DNA of 64,000 nt from Chitinophaga pinensis (GTDB lineage Bacteria; Bacteroidota; Bacteroidia; UKL13-3), in contig CAMBSD010000003.1 in the NCBI GenBank assembly GCA_945870425.1, positions 124,001 to 188,000 of the forward strand, in the 5' to 3' direction. Made by a program: the position numbers and the translations under genes. Each line of letters starts with the position of its first letter. Position 1 is the first letter of the stretch. Under the pieces are notes generated by a model. The model had not been told where the DNA came from, searched no databases, and saw only the letters and a program-made list of their open reading frames with translations. Shown here piece by piece: positions 35,649-45,759 of the stretch.

Positions 35649-37265
35649 ATGAATAAAGAAGATATCATAAAACGCAGAACCTTTGGAATTATTAGTCACC
35701 CCGATGCTGGAAAAACAACCTTAACAGAGAAATTTCTTTTGTTTGGTGGTGCCATTCAAACGGCAGGTGCCGTAAAAAGCAATAGAATTAAAAAGGCTGC
35801 CACCTCCGATTTTATGGAGATTGAGAAGCAGCGTGGTATCTCGGTTGCATCATCTGTAATGGGTTTTGATTATAAAAACTACAAAGTAAATATCTTGGAT
35901 ACCCCTGGTCACAAGGACTTTGCTGAGGATACCTATAGAACACTAACTGCCGTTGATAGTGTTATTCTTGTTGTCGATTGTGTGAAGGGTGTTGAGGATC
36001 TAACCCGCAAACTGATGGAAGTATGTCGCATGCGAAATACGCCTGTGATTGTATTCATCAACAAATTGGATAGGGAGGGTCAAGATCCTTTTGATTTGTT
36101 GGATGAAATAGAAAAAGAATTGAATATTCATACAAGACCTCTAAGTTGGCCAATTGGCATTGGTTCAACCTTCAAAGGGGTTTATAATTTATTTGAAAAG
36201 AAACTACAATTATTTTCACCAGCCAAACAAACCATCTCGGATGATGTGTTTGATATTACAGATTTGAATTCTATTGAACTTGATAATAGAATAGGAGAGA
36301 AGGCTGCCAAAAAACTACGCGATGATGCTGAATTGATAGAAGGTGTATATGAACCTTTCAATAAGGATTTGTATTTAGATGGCTATTTAGCACCTGTTTT
36401 CTTTGGTAGTGCTATCAATAATTTTGGTGTAAAAGAGTTGCTTGACACTTTTGTGCAAATAGCTCCTGAGCCTCGTCCAAGATTTACTGAAACCCGTGAG
36501 GTGTTGCCAACAGAGAATAAATTCAGCGGATTTATTTTTAAGATTCATGCTAATTTAGACCCTAATCACCGTGATAGGATTGCCTTTTGCCGCATTGTAT
36601 CTGGTAAATTTGAACGAAATAAATTCTACCAACATACGAGACTTGACAAGAAATTTAGATTTTCCAGCCCTACAAGTTTTATGGCAAATGAGAAAAGCAT
36701 TGTGGATGAAGCTTACCCAGGTGATGTAATTGGTTTGTATGATACTGGAAATTTTAAAATTGGCGATACTTTATCCGAGGGTGAATTAATGTTTTATAAA
36801 GGAATACCAAGTTTCTCACCTGAGATTTTTAAAGAGTTGGTGAACAAAGACCCCATGAAAACCAAACAACTTGAAAAAGGTATTCAACAGTTGACTGACG
36901 AAGGTGTGGCGCAGCTTTTCACCCAACAGCAAGGTTATGTTAAAATTGTTGGAACAGTGGGTGATCTTCAGTTTGATGTAATTCAATTTAGATTGCTTCA
37001 CGAGTATGGTGCCTCAGTTGAGTTTACTAAATTGCCTTACGAAAAGGCAAGTTGGTACACCTCCACCGACAAGGCTGCTTTGGAAAGATTTAACATGGTA
37101 AAAAAATACAATATTGCTGCTGATAAAGAAGGGCGACCAGTGTTTTTAGCTGAGAGTGCTTGGGCACTAAAAATGAACCAAGATAATTTCCCTGACATCG
37201 CTTTCCATTTTACTTCTGAATTTAAAACGGACCCAAATGCCATTAGACAAGCCAATGCTTGGTAA
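35649..37265 (+). CDS. prfC: Peptide chain release factor 3
   Basis: RF3 is the GTPase that removes RF1 or RF2 from the ribosome after termination. I start it at ATG 35649 ([16 protein letters not shown]), which gives 538 residues; an upstream TTG frame adds 13 unconserved residues. Motifs are G1 [14 protein letters not shown]3 [14 protein letters not shown]4 FINKLDREG, and the RF3 domains II and III with [18 protein letters not shown]. The length is typical of RF3 and distinct from EF-G. It stands alone. Confidence 0.97.
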   Translation: MNKEDIIKRRTFGIISHPDAGKTTLTEKFLLFGGAIQTAGAVKSNRIKKAATSDFMEIEKQRGISVASSVMGFDYKNYKVNILDTPGHKDFAEDTYRTLTAVDSVILVVDCVKGVEDLTRKLMEVCRMRNTPVIVFINKLDREGQDPFDLLDEIEKELNIHTRPLSWPIGIGSTFKGVYNLFEKKLQLFSPAKQTISDDVFDITDLNSIELDNRIGEKAAKKLRDDAELIEGVYEPFNKDLYLDGYLAPVFFGSAINNFGVKELLDTFVQIAPEPRPRFTETREVLPTENKFSGFIFKIHANLDPNHRDRIAFCRIVSGKFERNKFYQHTRLDKKFRFSSPTSFMANEKSIVDEAYPGDVIGLYDTGNFKIGDTLSEGELMFYKGIPSFSPEIFKELVNKDPMKTKQLEKGIQQLTDEGVAQLFTQQQGYVKIVGTVGDLQFDVIQFRLLHEYGASVEFTKLPYEKASWYTSTDKAALERFNMVKKYNIAADKEGRPVFLAESAWALKMNQDNFPDIAFHFTSEFKTDPNAIRQANAW

Positions 37266-37305
37266 TATTAAGGATTTTAATCGTTAACTAAATTATACTA
37301 ATACA

Positions 37306-37713
37306 ATGAAAAAAAACACTTGCTGTACTTTATTATTTATCGTCTTAAACATAAGTGTGTTTTCTCAAAACTTAGCCCCAAAAGTGGGTGCTGATAAGGA
37401 TAAGCATGGTTGCATTGGCTCAGCTGGCTATACTTATTCTTCTATCAAAAATGATTGTATTCGTGTGTTTGAGCAAAATATTAGGTTAACTGAAGCTTCA
37501 CCTAAAGGCTCATTTACCTCAATGACCTCTATTATTTTCAGCAAGGATAGTTTGAAGGTAGAAGTGTTTTTGCCTAATTATAATAGAGGGCAAATCTTAA
37601 ATAAGAAGGTTTCTAATGGAAAGTATTATTGGCAGAAAGGAAATCTTGTGCTAAAAAGAAAAAAGGGTTTTGAATTATTTGAAAACTCTAAGTTGATTTT
37701 TAAACAGAGTTAA
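37306..37713 (+). CDS. Small exported protein of unknown function
   Basis: A 135-residue protein with a signal peptide (about 1-20, ending SVFSQ) and a mature part of about 115 residues. It has two Cys (in KHGCIGSAGYTYS and NDCIRVFEQ) that could form a disulfide. I do not recognise a family, though segments such as KHGCIGSAGYTYS are of the kind repeated in small Bacteroidota exported proteins. It lies 40 nt after prfC and 37 nt before the MBL exonuclease gene. Confidence 0.7.
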   Translation: MKKNTCCTLLFIVLNISVFSQNLAPKVGADKDKHGCIGSAGYTYSSIKNDCIRVFEQNIRLTEASPKGSFTSMTSIIFSKDSLKVEVFLPNYNRGQILNKKVSNGKYYWQKGNLVLKRKKGFELFENSKLIFKQS

Positions 37714-37749
37714 TTAGTCGAGTATCCATACCATTAATCCCATTAAAGC

Positions 37750-38736
37750 TTGCCCCTAATTGAATTCACCCCAAATGGAATGTATGTTCCCCTAGCGGAT
37801 ATTTACATTGATCCATTTAAGGCAGTTGACAAGGCAATTATTACGCATGCTCATGGAGACCATGCCAGGCGAGGTTGTAGAGATTATCTTTGTCATGCAC
37901 AAAGTGTACCCATATTAAAACGAAGGATGGGTAACTACTTATATCAATCAGCAGAGTATGGGGATATAGTTGATATCAATGGCGTAAAATTTAGCTTTCA
38001 TCCTGCTGGTCATGTGTTAGGTTCTGCTCAAATCAAAGTAGAATACAAAGGAGAAATTTTGGTGGTAAGTGGTGATTATAAAACAGAAGATGATGGTATT
38101 GTTGCACCATTTGAAGCCATTAAATGCCATACATTTATTACAGAGTCCACCTTCGGATTGCCCGAATTTGATTGGCTTCCGCAAGAAGAAATATTTAAAC
38201 AAATCAATGAATGGTGGCAAGCAAATGCGAATGAGGAAAAGTGCTCCGTAATCTATGCCTATTCATTAGGAAAGGCCCAACGAATCCTTCAATATTTAAA
38301 TCATCAAATAGGACCTGTCTTTGTTCATGGCTCCATCCAAAACATGAATGAAGCATACAGAGAAGCAGGCGTTTTGTTAAAACCCACTCGCAAGGCAGGC
38401 TCAGATGTTGATAGAAAAGAATTCAGAAAAGCTTTAATCATAGCGCCACCCTCAGCTGATAACAGCTATTGGATGAAAAGATTTGAACCTTATGTAACAG
38501 GCCTAGCCAGTGGTTGGATGATAAACGGTGGTAGTAAAGCATGGCTAAAATCAGATAATGGTTTTGCCTTAAGCGACCATGCCGATTGGAAAGGATTGAA
38601 TAAGGCCGTGCTTGAAACTGGAGCAGTAAAAGTAATTGTTACGCATGGCTATACGCAAGAATTTGCGAGTCATTTAAATAGCCTTGGTATTGATGCGGTA
38701 GCTATGAAAACACAGTTTGATTCTATCGATGTTTAG
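37750..38736 (+). CDS. MBL-fold DNA exonuclease (ligase-associated type)
   Basis: A 328-residue metallo-beta-lactamase enzyme of the kind usually encoded beside an ATP-dependent DNA ligase and thought to trim DNA ends. The HxHxDH motif is ITHAHGDHARRG, and other ligands lie in PAGHVLGSAQI, SGDYKTEDDG, FALSDHADW and VTHGYTQ. The start appears to be TTG at 37750 (MPLIEFTPNGMYV); there is no in-frame ATG before the conserved sequence. No ligase gene lies nearby. Confidence 0.88.
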   Translation: MPLIEFTPNGMYVPLADIYIDPFKAVDKAIITHAHGDHARRGCRDYLCHAQSVPILKRRMGNYLYQSAEYGDIVDINGVKFSFHPAGHVLGSAQIKVEYKGEILVVSGDYKTEDDGIVAPFEAIKCHTFITESTFGLPEFDWLPQEEIFKQINEWWQANANEEKCSVIYAYSLGKAQRILQYLNHQIGPVFVHGSIQNMNEAYREAGVLLKPTRKAGSDVDRKEFRKALIIAPPSADNSYWMKRFEPYVTGLASGWMINGGSKAWLKSDNGFALSDHADWKGLNKAVLETGAVKVIVTHGYTQEFASHLNSLGIDAVAMKTQFDSIDV

Positions 38737-38741
38737 TCCTT

Positions 38742-39869
38742 TTAATGATAATCTTTTCCCAATGAATCTAATGCTGGCGTTGCATTATTTAAGAAATCAA
38801 ATAGAGCCAAATTTTCCCAAGAGGATGCATCTGTAGCCGTATTACTTTTAAAGGCAATCCATTCAGGTGCCCAATAGCAAATTCCAGAATTGAAGCGTCT
38901 TTGACTTAATCGCGACAGGCTTGAAATGAATGTAGCTTGACCTAATTTTGTGGCAGAATATTCATTGATAAGTTGACTTGAATCTCCCACAATATTATTG
39001 GTATAATCATTCCAACCTAAAGAAAAAGGATAAGCCGTTTCTGCTATTAATACGGGTTTATTTATTCGAGATTCAATTCTGCCAATCCATAAATTGAGGT
39101 TGTCTAAACTTTTACCATGCCACCATGGATAATATGATAAACCTATTATATCATAGTCGAGGCTATCTCTTTGTAATTTTGTATAATAATCTTCAGCTAT
39201 ATCGTAACCTGCAATATGTATGATAATTTTTGTTTGAGGAGAAATTTGCCTAACCGCCTTTATTCCTGATTTAAGCAAAGCTACCATGTTAGGCCAATTG
39301 GAATCAGTATTATCTTTTGGGTCTTTTACTTTACCTTCATTCCATAGAAACCCTTGGTTTATTTCATTTCCAATTTGCACAAATTCTGGCATGGCATTTT
39401 GTTGGATTAGATAACTCAATACTGATTTCGTGTACTGATACATACTATCATTAAGTGTATTTATATCCAGGCCTTGCCAAGCTTTAGGCTTTTCTTGATG
39501 ACCGGGGTCTGCCCATGTATCCGAATAGTGAAAGTCTAACCAAAACCTGAGTCCCTTGGCCTTGATTCGTTTGGCAAATTCAGCCACTTCAACTAAGGAA
39601 GAATGCTTGTCAGAAGGGTTATTCCAAATTCTAACCCTGATGGTATTAATGCCTTTTGATTTCGTTATTTGTAAGATATCATCTGATTTACCATTGACAT
39701 AAAATTTAGTACCATACTCTTCAATCATGGGTGTAAATGATAGGTCTAAACCTTTAATGAAGGATACATTTTTTTGAGGTGGTTTCAATCCAACACAATC
39801 GGTTTTGCATTCCTCTTTACAAGCTGAAAGAATAGAAACTGAAATTAATATGGCAACAAAGTACTTCAT
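38742..39869 (-). CDS. GH53 endo-beta-1,4-galactanase lipoprotein
   Basis: A 375-residue glycoside hydrolase of family 53, which cuts beta-1,4-galactan of plant or algal pectin. It starts with a lipoprotein signal and lipobox LSAC (Cys16). Family segments are KGLDLSFTPMIEEYG, TIRVRIWNNPS, FWLDFHYSDTWADPGHQ, the acid-base Glu in IGNEINQGFLW and the nucleophile Glu in LIAETAYPFS. As a lipoprotein it is probably on the outer membrane. It follows murA after 3 nt, so they may be cotranscribed. No sugar uptake genes accompany it. Confidence 0.92.
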   Translation of the reverse strand: MKYFVAILISVSILSACKEECKTDCVGLKPPQKNVSFIKGLDLSFTPMIEEYGTKFYVNGKSDDILQITKSKGINTIRVRIWNNPSDKHSSLVEVAEFAKRIKAKGLRFWLDFHYSDTWADPGHQEKPKAWQGLDINTLNDSMYQYTKSVLSYLIQQNAMPEFVQIGNEINQGFLWNEGKVKDPKDNTDSNWPNMVALLKSGIKAVRQISPQTKIIIHIAGYDIAEDYYTKLQRDSLDYDIIGLSYYPWWHGKSLDNLNLWIGRIESRINKPVLIAETAYPFSLGWNDYTNNIVGDSSQLINEYSATKLGQATFISSLSRLSQRRFNSGICYWAPEWIAFKSNTATDASSWENLALFDFLNNATPALDSLGKDYH

Positions 39870-39872
39870 ACT

Positions 39873-41180
39873 TTATTCCACTCTTGTGATATCAGCACCA
39901 AGCATTCTAAGTCTTTCGTCAATATGTTGATAGCCTCTATCAATCTGAACAATATTGTTGATGGTTGATGTGCCTTCGGCAGCTAGGGCAGCTATTAGCA
40001 TGGATACACCTGCGCGAATATCAGGGCTACTCATGGTAATACCTCTTAACTTTTGTTCTCTGTTGCTACCAATAACAACCGCTCTATGAGGATCGCAAAG
40101 AATTATTTTTGCACCCATATCAATCAAATTGTCTACGAAGAATAGTCTGCTTTCAAACATCCATTGATGAATCAAAACACTTCCTTTGGCTTGCGTTGCC
40201 GTTACCAAAGCAATAGATATTAAATCAGGTGTAAAGGCAGGCCAAATGCCATCTCTAATGGTTAACATAGAACCATTAATTAGACTCTCAATTTTATATG
40301 TATCTTGACTTGGTATAAAAATATCATCCCCTCTAAATTCCATTTGTATACCCATACGTTGGAATACTTTGGGTATTATACCAAGGTCGGGAATAGAACA
40401 ATTTTTGATGGTTATTTCAGAATTGGTTGTTGCGGCTAGTCCAATAAAACTGCCAATTTCAATCATATCGGGTAGCATGCGGTGAGTGCATCCACCAAGC
40501 GAATCCACACCATCAATTGTTAACATATTTGAGCCAACGCCCGAAATTTTTGCTCCCATGCTATTTAGCATTTTGCAAAGTTGTTGTAAGTAAGGTTCGC
40601 AGGCAGCATTATAAATGGTTGTTTTGCCTTTAGCTAAGGATGCTGCCATCAATATGTTGGCTGTGCCTGTTACTGATGCCTCATCAAGCACCATATAAGC
40701 ACCTCTTAAATTTTTGGCATCTACGCTATAAAACTTCTCATCGTGGTTGTATTCAAATTTTGCACCCAAAGCTTCAAAGCCTCTGAAGTGTGTGTCTAAA
40801 TGTCTACGGCCAATTTTATCACCACCTGGTTCTGGAATAAATCCTTTGCCAAAGCGAGCTAACAAGGGTCCTACAATCATGATGGAACCTCTTAAGCCTG
40901 CACCTTTCTTTTTAAAATCTTCGCTTAATAAAAATTCTTGATGAACCTCTTTGGCTTCAAAAGTGTAAGTATCCTTGTTGATTTTTTCGACCTTCACACC
41001 CATATCTGCAAGCAGTTCGATGAGTTTTATAACATCACGGATATCAGGTATGTTTTCAATTGTAACCTTTTCTGAAGTTAACAGCACAGCGGATATTATT
41101 TGCAATGCTTCGTTCTTAGCCCCTTGAGGCACTATTTCTCCTTTTAATTGTCTACCACCTTTTACCTTAAAATAAGCCAT
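39873..41180 (-). CDS. murA: UDP-GlcNAc 1-carboxyvinyltransferase with Asp at the catalytic Cys position
   Basis: MurA adds enolpyruvate to UDP-GlcNAc, the first step of peptidoglycan synthesis. The 435-residue protein has typical PQGAKNEALQIISA near the start, GPLLARFGKG and FTPDLISIALV. In the active-site loop, where E. coli MurA has LPGGCTIGARP with Cys115, this protein has EPGGDKIGRRH, so Asp121 takes the place of Cys. Natural Cys-to-Asp MurA enzymes (Mycobacterium, Chlamydia) stay active and resist fosfomycin. A -7 box (CAAATATA on the plus strand, 41200-41207) lies 20 nt upstream. Confidence 0.96.
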   Translation of the reverse strand: MAYFKVKGGRQLKGEIVPQGAKNEALQIISAVLLTSEKVTIENIPDIRDVIKLIELLADMGVKVEKINKDTYTFEAKEVHQEFLLSEDFKKKGAGLRGSIMIVGPLLARFGKGFIPEPGGDKIGRRHLDTHFRGFEALGAKFEYNHDEKFYSVDAKNLRGAYMVLDEASVTGTANILMAASLAKGKTTIYNAACEPYLQQLCKMLNSMGAKISGVGSNMLTIDGVDSLGGCTHRMLPDMIEIGSFIGLAATTNSEITIKNCSIPDLGIIPKVFQRMGIQMEFRGDDIFIPSQDTYKIESLINGSMLTIRDGIWPAFTPDLISIALVTATQAKGSVLIHQWMFESRLFFVDNLIDMGAKIILCDPHRAVVIGSNREQKLRGITMSSPDIRAGVSMLIAALAAEGTSTINNIVQIDRGYQHIDERLRMLGADITRVE

Positions 41181-41687
41181 ATCGATTTTGTATTTTCTTC
41201 AAATATACCTTTCGATAACAATTTTGTAGTCTTACTTAGTTACAAGAATATGTGGAAAAGATTGACTGATTTCAAATTAGTCAACAAATTTATTTGAAAG
41301 GAGACAAGTATTTGATGCCAATATTGATATCTCCTACTTTATAAGTCGGAGTTAAAATGTTGCATAAAAAAGCTTATAGATTGTTGCTTGCTATGGTATT
41401 ACAAAAAAATCCATTTAAAATAAACTTAGATATACAAAATGGTTAGATGCAGACTTAAATAATTGCAATCATCAATCAAAATATCAATTTTTTTTTGAAA
41501 AATCAAATAAAATAGGCATCATCAAGCCATTTATAAGTTTTCTTTACAGTTTGAAAACATTTTAGTAAGCATTTATATTCGATAAATATTATCAAAAATC
41601 GCTCGTTTAGGTTTAACAAAATGGTAGCTTTTTCTTACTAATTCACAAATTCAACTATTTTCGCCCTAAAATTAAAAAATATTTTAA
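41181..41687. other. AT-rich spacer between murA and the 41688 gene
   Basis: About 500 bp with divergent genes on either side. It contains the murA -7 box at 41200-41207 (minus strand) and an imperfect hairpin (GACTGATTTCAAATTAGTC near 41264). A 29-codon ATG frame at 41358 is not convincing. No RNA gene or repeat element is recognised. Confidence 0.5.
41200..41207 (-). promoter_or_regulatory. -7 box candidate for murA
   Basis: On the minus strand it reads TATATTTG, an exact match to TAnnTTTG, 20 nt before the murA start. No TTTG lies at the expected distance upstream of it. Confidence 0.4.
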
Positions 41688-42221
41688 ATGAATACAGAAC
41701 TGAGTGTCTTTTTAGAAATTGTTAAATACCTTATTCCAGCCCTTATTATCTTTGTCATTACCCATTTTCAATTGAAGTCATTTTTTGATTCGGAGTACCA
41801 AAAAAGATTGATTGATTTGCGTTTTGAACAAACCAAAAACGTACAACCGCTTAGAATGCAATCATACGAAAGATTGATTTTACTAATGGAGCGCATGAGT
41901 CCTGAAAGCCTTGTGATGCGCATTTACCAGCCAGGTATTTCGGCAACTCAACTTAAAACTGATTTGATTGCAGACATAAACACCGAGTTTAATCATAATA
42001 TTTCGCAACAATTGTATGTTTCTATTCAATGCTGGCAAATGGTGAGGGTGGTAAAAGAAGAGATGGTTAATTTGATTAACACTGCCTATGCGGATTCAGG
42101 CCATAATGCTGTTGGTCTAGATTTAAGTAAGTCTATTTTTGAGCAATTAATAAAAATGGAAGAAATTCCAACTCATAAAGCGCTTATTTTTATAAAGAAA
42201 GAATTTGATTTAATGTTTTAA
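41688..42221 (+). CDS. Membrane-anchored protein of unknown function
   Basis: A 177-residue protein with one N-terminal membrane helix (about 9-27, YLIPALIIFVITHFQLK) and a mostly helical cytoplasmic part, as in small membrane-anchored proteins common in Bacteroidota. It contains LRFEQTKNVQPLRMQSYERL, which is a positively charged helix, and ends in EFDLMF. No catalytic motif is seen. It lies 71 nt before the methylmalonyl-CoA mutase gene on the same strand. Confidence 0.75.
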   Translation: MNTELSVFLEIVKYLIPALIIFVITHFQLKSFFDSEYQKRLIDLRFEQTKNVQPLRMQSYERLILLMERMSPESLVMRIYQPGISATQLKTDLIADINTEFNHNISQQLYVSIQCWQMVRVVKEEMVNLINTAYADSGHNAVGLDLSKSIFEQLIKMEEIPTHKALIFIKKEFDLMF

Positions 42222-42292
42222 TGCGGCCATGAAAGGGCGAAATACAAACAAGATAGGGTGCAGCCCTGTTATTAAATACCTTATTAAAAACA

Positions 42293-43843
42293 ATGACAGA
42301 TAAAAAATTTACTACCGATAGTGGCATAGAGATTAAGCAATTATATTCTGAGCCTATAGCCAATACAGAGAAACCTGGAGAATTCCCTTATACGCGTGGG
42401 GTGCAACCGGATATGTACCGTGGTCGTTTGTGGACCATGAGACAATATGCTGGTTTTTCAACAGCTGAAGAAAGTAATAAGCGTTATCATTACCTATTAA
42501 ATCAAGGTACAACAGGTTTGAGTGTGGCCTTCGATTTACCTACACAAATTGGATACGATAGTGATCACATCATGAGTGAGGGAGAAGTGGGTAAAGTGGG
42601 CGTGGCTATTGATACTTTAAGAGATATTGAAATTTTATTTGATGGTATTAAACTGGAAAACATTACCACCAGTATGACCATCAATGCTACTGCTTCAACG
42701 CTTTTGGCTTTTTATATTGCGCTTGCTAGAAAGCAAGGGGCCGATATCAAAAAGATTTCAGGAACCATACAGAATGATATCTTAAAAGAATATGCGGCAC
42801 GCGGTACCTACATATATCCACCAAAACCAAGTATGCGCATCATTACTGATATTTTTGAATATTGTAGTAATGAAGTGCCTAAATGGAATACCATTTCCAT
42901 TTCAGGTTACCATATTCGTGAGGCAGGAAGTACAGCTGTGCAAGAGATTGCATTTACTTTAGCCAATGCCAAAGCATACAGTTTAGCAGCCATTGAAAAA
43001 GGTTTAGATATCAATGTATTTGGACAAAGACTTTCGTTTTTCTTCAATGCACATAACAACTTTTTTGAAGAGATAGCCAAGTTTAGAGCAGCCCGTAGGA
43101 TGTGGGCTAAAATGGCAAAAGAACTAGGAGCAACCAACCCAAAAGCCATGATGCTGCGTTTTCATACCCAAACAGGTGGAGCTACATTACAAGCACAACA
43201 AGCTGAAAACAACATCATGCGCGTGACTTTGCAGGCTATGGCTGCTGTATTAGGTGGTACACAAAGTTTGCATACCAATGGGTTTGATGAAGCCTTGAGT
43301 TTACCTACAGAAAATGCGGCTAGAATTGCCTTGCGTACACAACAAATAGTAGCTTACGAAAGTGGGGTAGTGGATACCGTTGACCCATTAGGAGGTAGCT
43401 ATTTTATTGAAGAATTAACCAATACCATCGAAGCTGAGGCTTGGAATTATATCCAAAAAATTGATGCAATGGGTGGCAGTGTAAATGCCATTGAGCAAGG
43501 TTATATTCAAAAAGAAATAGCAGATGCCAGCTACCGCTACCAAAAAGACATTGAGAACAAAGACAAAATTATTGTTGGCGTAAACAATTTCATTAGCGAT
43601 GCCGTGAATCCTCCAATCTTGAGAGTAGATGATAGCATTAGAGTGCAACAAATTGATAAACTAAAACAAGTAAAAGCCGAGCGTGACAATGAAAAAGTGA
43701 AAGCTGATTTAGCCCGATTGGACCAAGCTGCCAAAGACGGAAGTAATGTAATGCCGATCATTATTGATGCCGTTGAAAATTATGCCAGCTTGGGTGAAAT
43801 AGCAGATACCTTTAGAGGTGTATTTGGGGAGTATAGAGCTTAG
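42293..43843 (+). CDS. Methylmalonyl-CoA mutase family catalytic subunit without B12 domain
   Basis: A 516-residue mutase large subunit; the B12-binding domain normally found at the end is missing, so a separate small subunit is needed. It has the catalytic barrel with [24 protein letters not shown] (Tyr in the active-site loop as in methylmalonyl-CoA mutases), [24 protein letters not shown], and [15 protein letters not shown]. The usual reaction is between succinyl-CoA and methylmalonyl-CoA. Other acyl-CoA mutases such as isobutyryl-CoA mutase use the same architecture, so the substrate is open. No partner subunit is in the window. Confidence 0.9.
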   Translation: MTDKKFTTDSGIEIKQLYSEPIANTEKPGEFPYTRGVQPDMYRGRLWTMRQYAGFSTAEESNKRYHYLLNQGTTGLSVAFDLPTQIGYDSDHIMSEGEVGKVGVAIDTLRDIEILFDGIKLENITTSMTINATASTLLAFYIALARKQGADIKKISGTIQNDILKEYAARGTYIYPPKPSMRIITDIFEYCSNEVPKWNTISISGYHIREAGSTAVQEIAFTLANAKAYSLAAIEKGLDINVFGQRLSFFFNAHNNFFEEIAKFRAARRMWAKMAKELGATNPKAMMLRFHTQTGGATLQAQQAENNIMRVTLQAMAAVLGGTQSLHTNGFDEALSLPTENAARIALRTQQIVAYESGVVDTVDPLGGSYFIEELTNTIEAEAWNYIQKIDAMGGSVNAIEQGYIQKEIADASYRYQKDIENKDKIIVGVNNFISDAVNPPILRVDDSIRVQQIDKLKQVKAERDNEKVKADLARLDQAAKDGSNVMPIIIDAVENYASLGEIADTFRGVFGEYRA

Positions 43844-43993
43844 ATTGGGTTAATTCGTTAGTTGGTTATTGAGTTATTGCGAAATTATCATTTATGATTG
43901 ATTTTGATAGATGTTGATTTTACAAAATTTACTTCTCAATTCAATTGAGATTGTCACCGCAATAATTTAACATAAATTCCATATTTTGCATGG

Positions 43994-44743
43994 GTGAAAA
44001 AACTCATTCCCATACTTCTTTTATTTGCATTCACCCAATGTCATACCCCTAAGCCTTATGGCAAGGCTGAATTGGGTGGTATCCGCATCAACAAAGACTC
44101 CTTAAAAATAAGTGATGAAAAAACACATGTCCTTATTCAAATCTATAAGGTAAAGCTAGATAGCTTGATGGGAGAGGTGTTGTGCTTTAATGAACAAGAT
44201 TTAAGTAAACAATTACCTGAAGGTTCACTAGGCAATATGCTATGTGATGAGTTGATGTTATATGTCAAAGATAAGGTGGAAAAGAAAATAGATTTTTGCC
44301 TGTATAACCATGGTGGTATTCGCATTGGCAGCCTTTCAAAAGGAAATATTACAGTAGGAAAAATATACGAATTAGCCCCTTTTGACAATTATCTTGAAGT
44401 GGTGGAATTGGACGGAAAATCTTGTAAAAAGTTATTTGATTTAATTGCCCAAAATGGTGGAGCCCCTTGTTCTAAAGAACTTAGGATGAAAATACAGAAC
44501 AACCAAGCATCAGACATATTCATTAACCAACAAGCATTTGACGAAAACCGAAACTATCTAATTCTTACCAATGATTACGTAGCTGCAGGTGGCGATAAAA
44601 CAGAACCTATGAAGAATGCCATCAATCGCTACAAAATAAATGTGTTTGTGCGTGATGCCATGATTCAGCACCTTCGAGATAAAGGCAAAAGAAAAGAGGC
44701 TTTAAAAGCCATGGTGGACGGCAGAATGGAAATCATTAAATAA
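43994..44743 (+). CDS. 5'-nucleotidase C-terminal domain lipoprotein
   Basis: A 249-residue lipoprotein. A GTG start at 43994 gives the signal MKKLIPILLLFAFTQC, where Cys16 would be lipidated. The rest matches the C-terminal substrate-binding domain of UshA-type 5'-nucleotidases: GSLGNMLCDELMLYV, FCLYNHGGIRIGSLSKGNITVG and YLILTNDYVAAGGDK. It lacks the metallophosphatase domain, which is encoded by the next gene, 7 nt downstream. The two halves are in reversed order compared with the single-chain enzyme. Confidence 0.88.
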   Translation: MKKLIPILLLFAFTQCHTPKPYGKAELGGIRINKDSLKISDEKTHVLIQIYKVKLDSLMGEVLCFNEQDLSKQLPEGSLGNMLCDELMLYVKDKVEKKIDFCLYNHGGIRIGSLSKGNITVGKIYELAPFDNYLEVVELDGKSCKKLFDLIAQNGGAPCSKELRMKIQNNQASDIFINQQAFDENRNYLILTNDYVAAGGDKTEPMKNAINRYKINVFVRDAMIQHLRDKGKRKEALKAMVDGRMEIIK

Positions 44744-44750
44744 GTAAAAC

Positions 44751-45680
44751 ATGAGCAGCAGAAAAGACTTTATAAAACAATCCAGTATCTTATTAGGTGG
44801 TGCCGTGCTGGCAAGTACGCCATTTTACTCATTTGCGGCTACTAAAAGCACTAAAATTAGCATCCTGCATACAAATGATTGGCACAGTCGCATCGAGCCT
44901 TTTGATAAAAACGACAGGAACAATGCGGGAATGGGTGGTGCTGAATACCGTGCAGCCCTGATCAAGAAGATTAGGCAAGAAGAAGAGCATATATTATTAT
45001 TGGATGCTGGTGATATTTTTCAAGGCACACCCTATTTTAATTTTTATGGTGGTGAGCTTGAATACAAACTGATGACCGAAATGGGCTACGATTGTGTTAC
45101 CCTTGGAAACCACGATTTTGATAATGGTATCAATGGCTTGGTAAAACAGATGCCTTTGGCCGGTTTTGATTTTGTGAATTGCAACTATTCTTTTGATGAT
45201 ACAGAGTTAGAAGGAAAAATTCAACCATATAAAATTTACCACAAAGGCCCAATTAGGATAGGTATTTTGGGTGTTGGTATTGAGTTAAATGGTTTGGTGC
45301 CCGAGAAATTATATGGCAATATACTGTATAACAATCCTATAGAAAATGCTAATAAAACTGCGGCCTATTTAAAGGAAAAGAAAAAATGCGATTTGGTTAT
45401 TTGCTTGTCACACTTGGGTAATAAATACTCAGGTGACAAGGTGAGTGATGAAACCTTAGCTAAGCAAAGTAAGAACATTGATTTGATTTTAGGTGGACAT
45501 ACCCATACCTTTTTATCTGAACCCATCATATACAAGAATGTGGACAATAAAAACGTAATTGTGAACCAAGTGGGTTGGGCAGGACTAAAATTAGGGAAAT
45601 TAGATTTCATATTTAATGCTGTTAACAATCAACTCACATTGCAAAAACACCAAGCTATCCACATTGACTTATTTGCTTGA
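44751..45680 (+). CDS. 5'-nucleotidase N-terminal metallophosphatase domain, exported
   Basis: A 309-residue metallophosphatase with the UshA-type metal motifs: ILHTNDWHSRIEP (DxH), LLDAGDIFQGT (GDxxQ), LGNHDFDNG (GNHD) and GGHTHTF (GHxH). A signal peptide is likely (about 1-29, RKDFIKQSSILLGGAVLASTPFYSFAA). It has the Tat-like RKDF start but not two arginines. Together with the preceding gene it would make up a complete periplasmic 5'-nucleotidase that cleaves nucleotides or UDP-sugars. It ends before the dnaA upstream region. Confidence 0.9.
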   Translation: MSSRKDFIKQSSILLGGAVLASTPFYSFAATKSTKISILHTNDWHSRIEPFDKNDRNNAGMGGAEYRAALIKKIRQEEEHILLLDAGDIFQGTPYFNFYGGELEYKLMTEMGYDCVTLGNHDFDNGINGLVKQMPLAGFDFVNCNYSFDDTELEGKIQPYKIYHKGPIRIGILGVGIELNGLVPEKLYGNILYNNPIENANKTAAYLKEKKKCDLVICLSHLGNKYSGDKVSDETLAKQSKNIDLILGGHTHTFLSEPIIYKNVDNKNVIVNQVGWAGLKLGKLDFIFNAVNNQLTLQKHQAIHIDLFA

Positions 45681-45701
45681 TAAAATGTTAACTAACCTTG
45701 T

Positions 45702-45720
45702 AGGGATGCCCTAAATCCCT
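45702..45720 (+). terminator. Possible weak terminator after the nucleotidase pair
   Basis: AGGGAT (45702-45707) pairs with ATCCCT (45715-45720) around a 7-nt loop, then TATTTTACT follows. The stem is short, 6 bp, so this is a weak call. Confidence 0.35.
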
Positions 45721-45759
45721 TATTTTACTGATATCTTGGATAGTTTAGATAATTGAGGC

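Noticed and set aside
41358-41447. A 29-codon ATG frame between murA and the 41688 gene
   Set aside because: No signal peptide, no motif, no promoter and no terminator; the region is AT-rich and such frames arise by chance.
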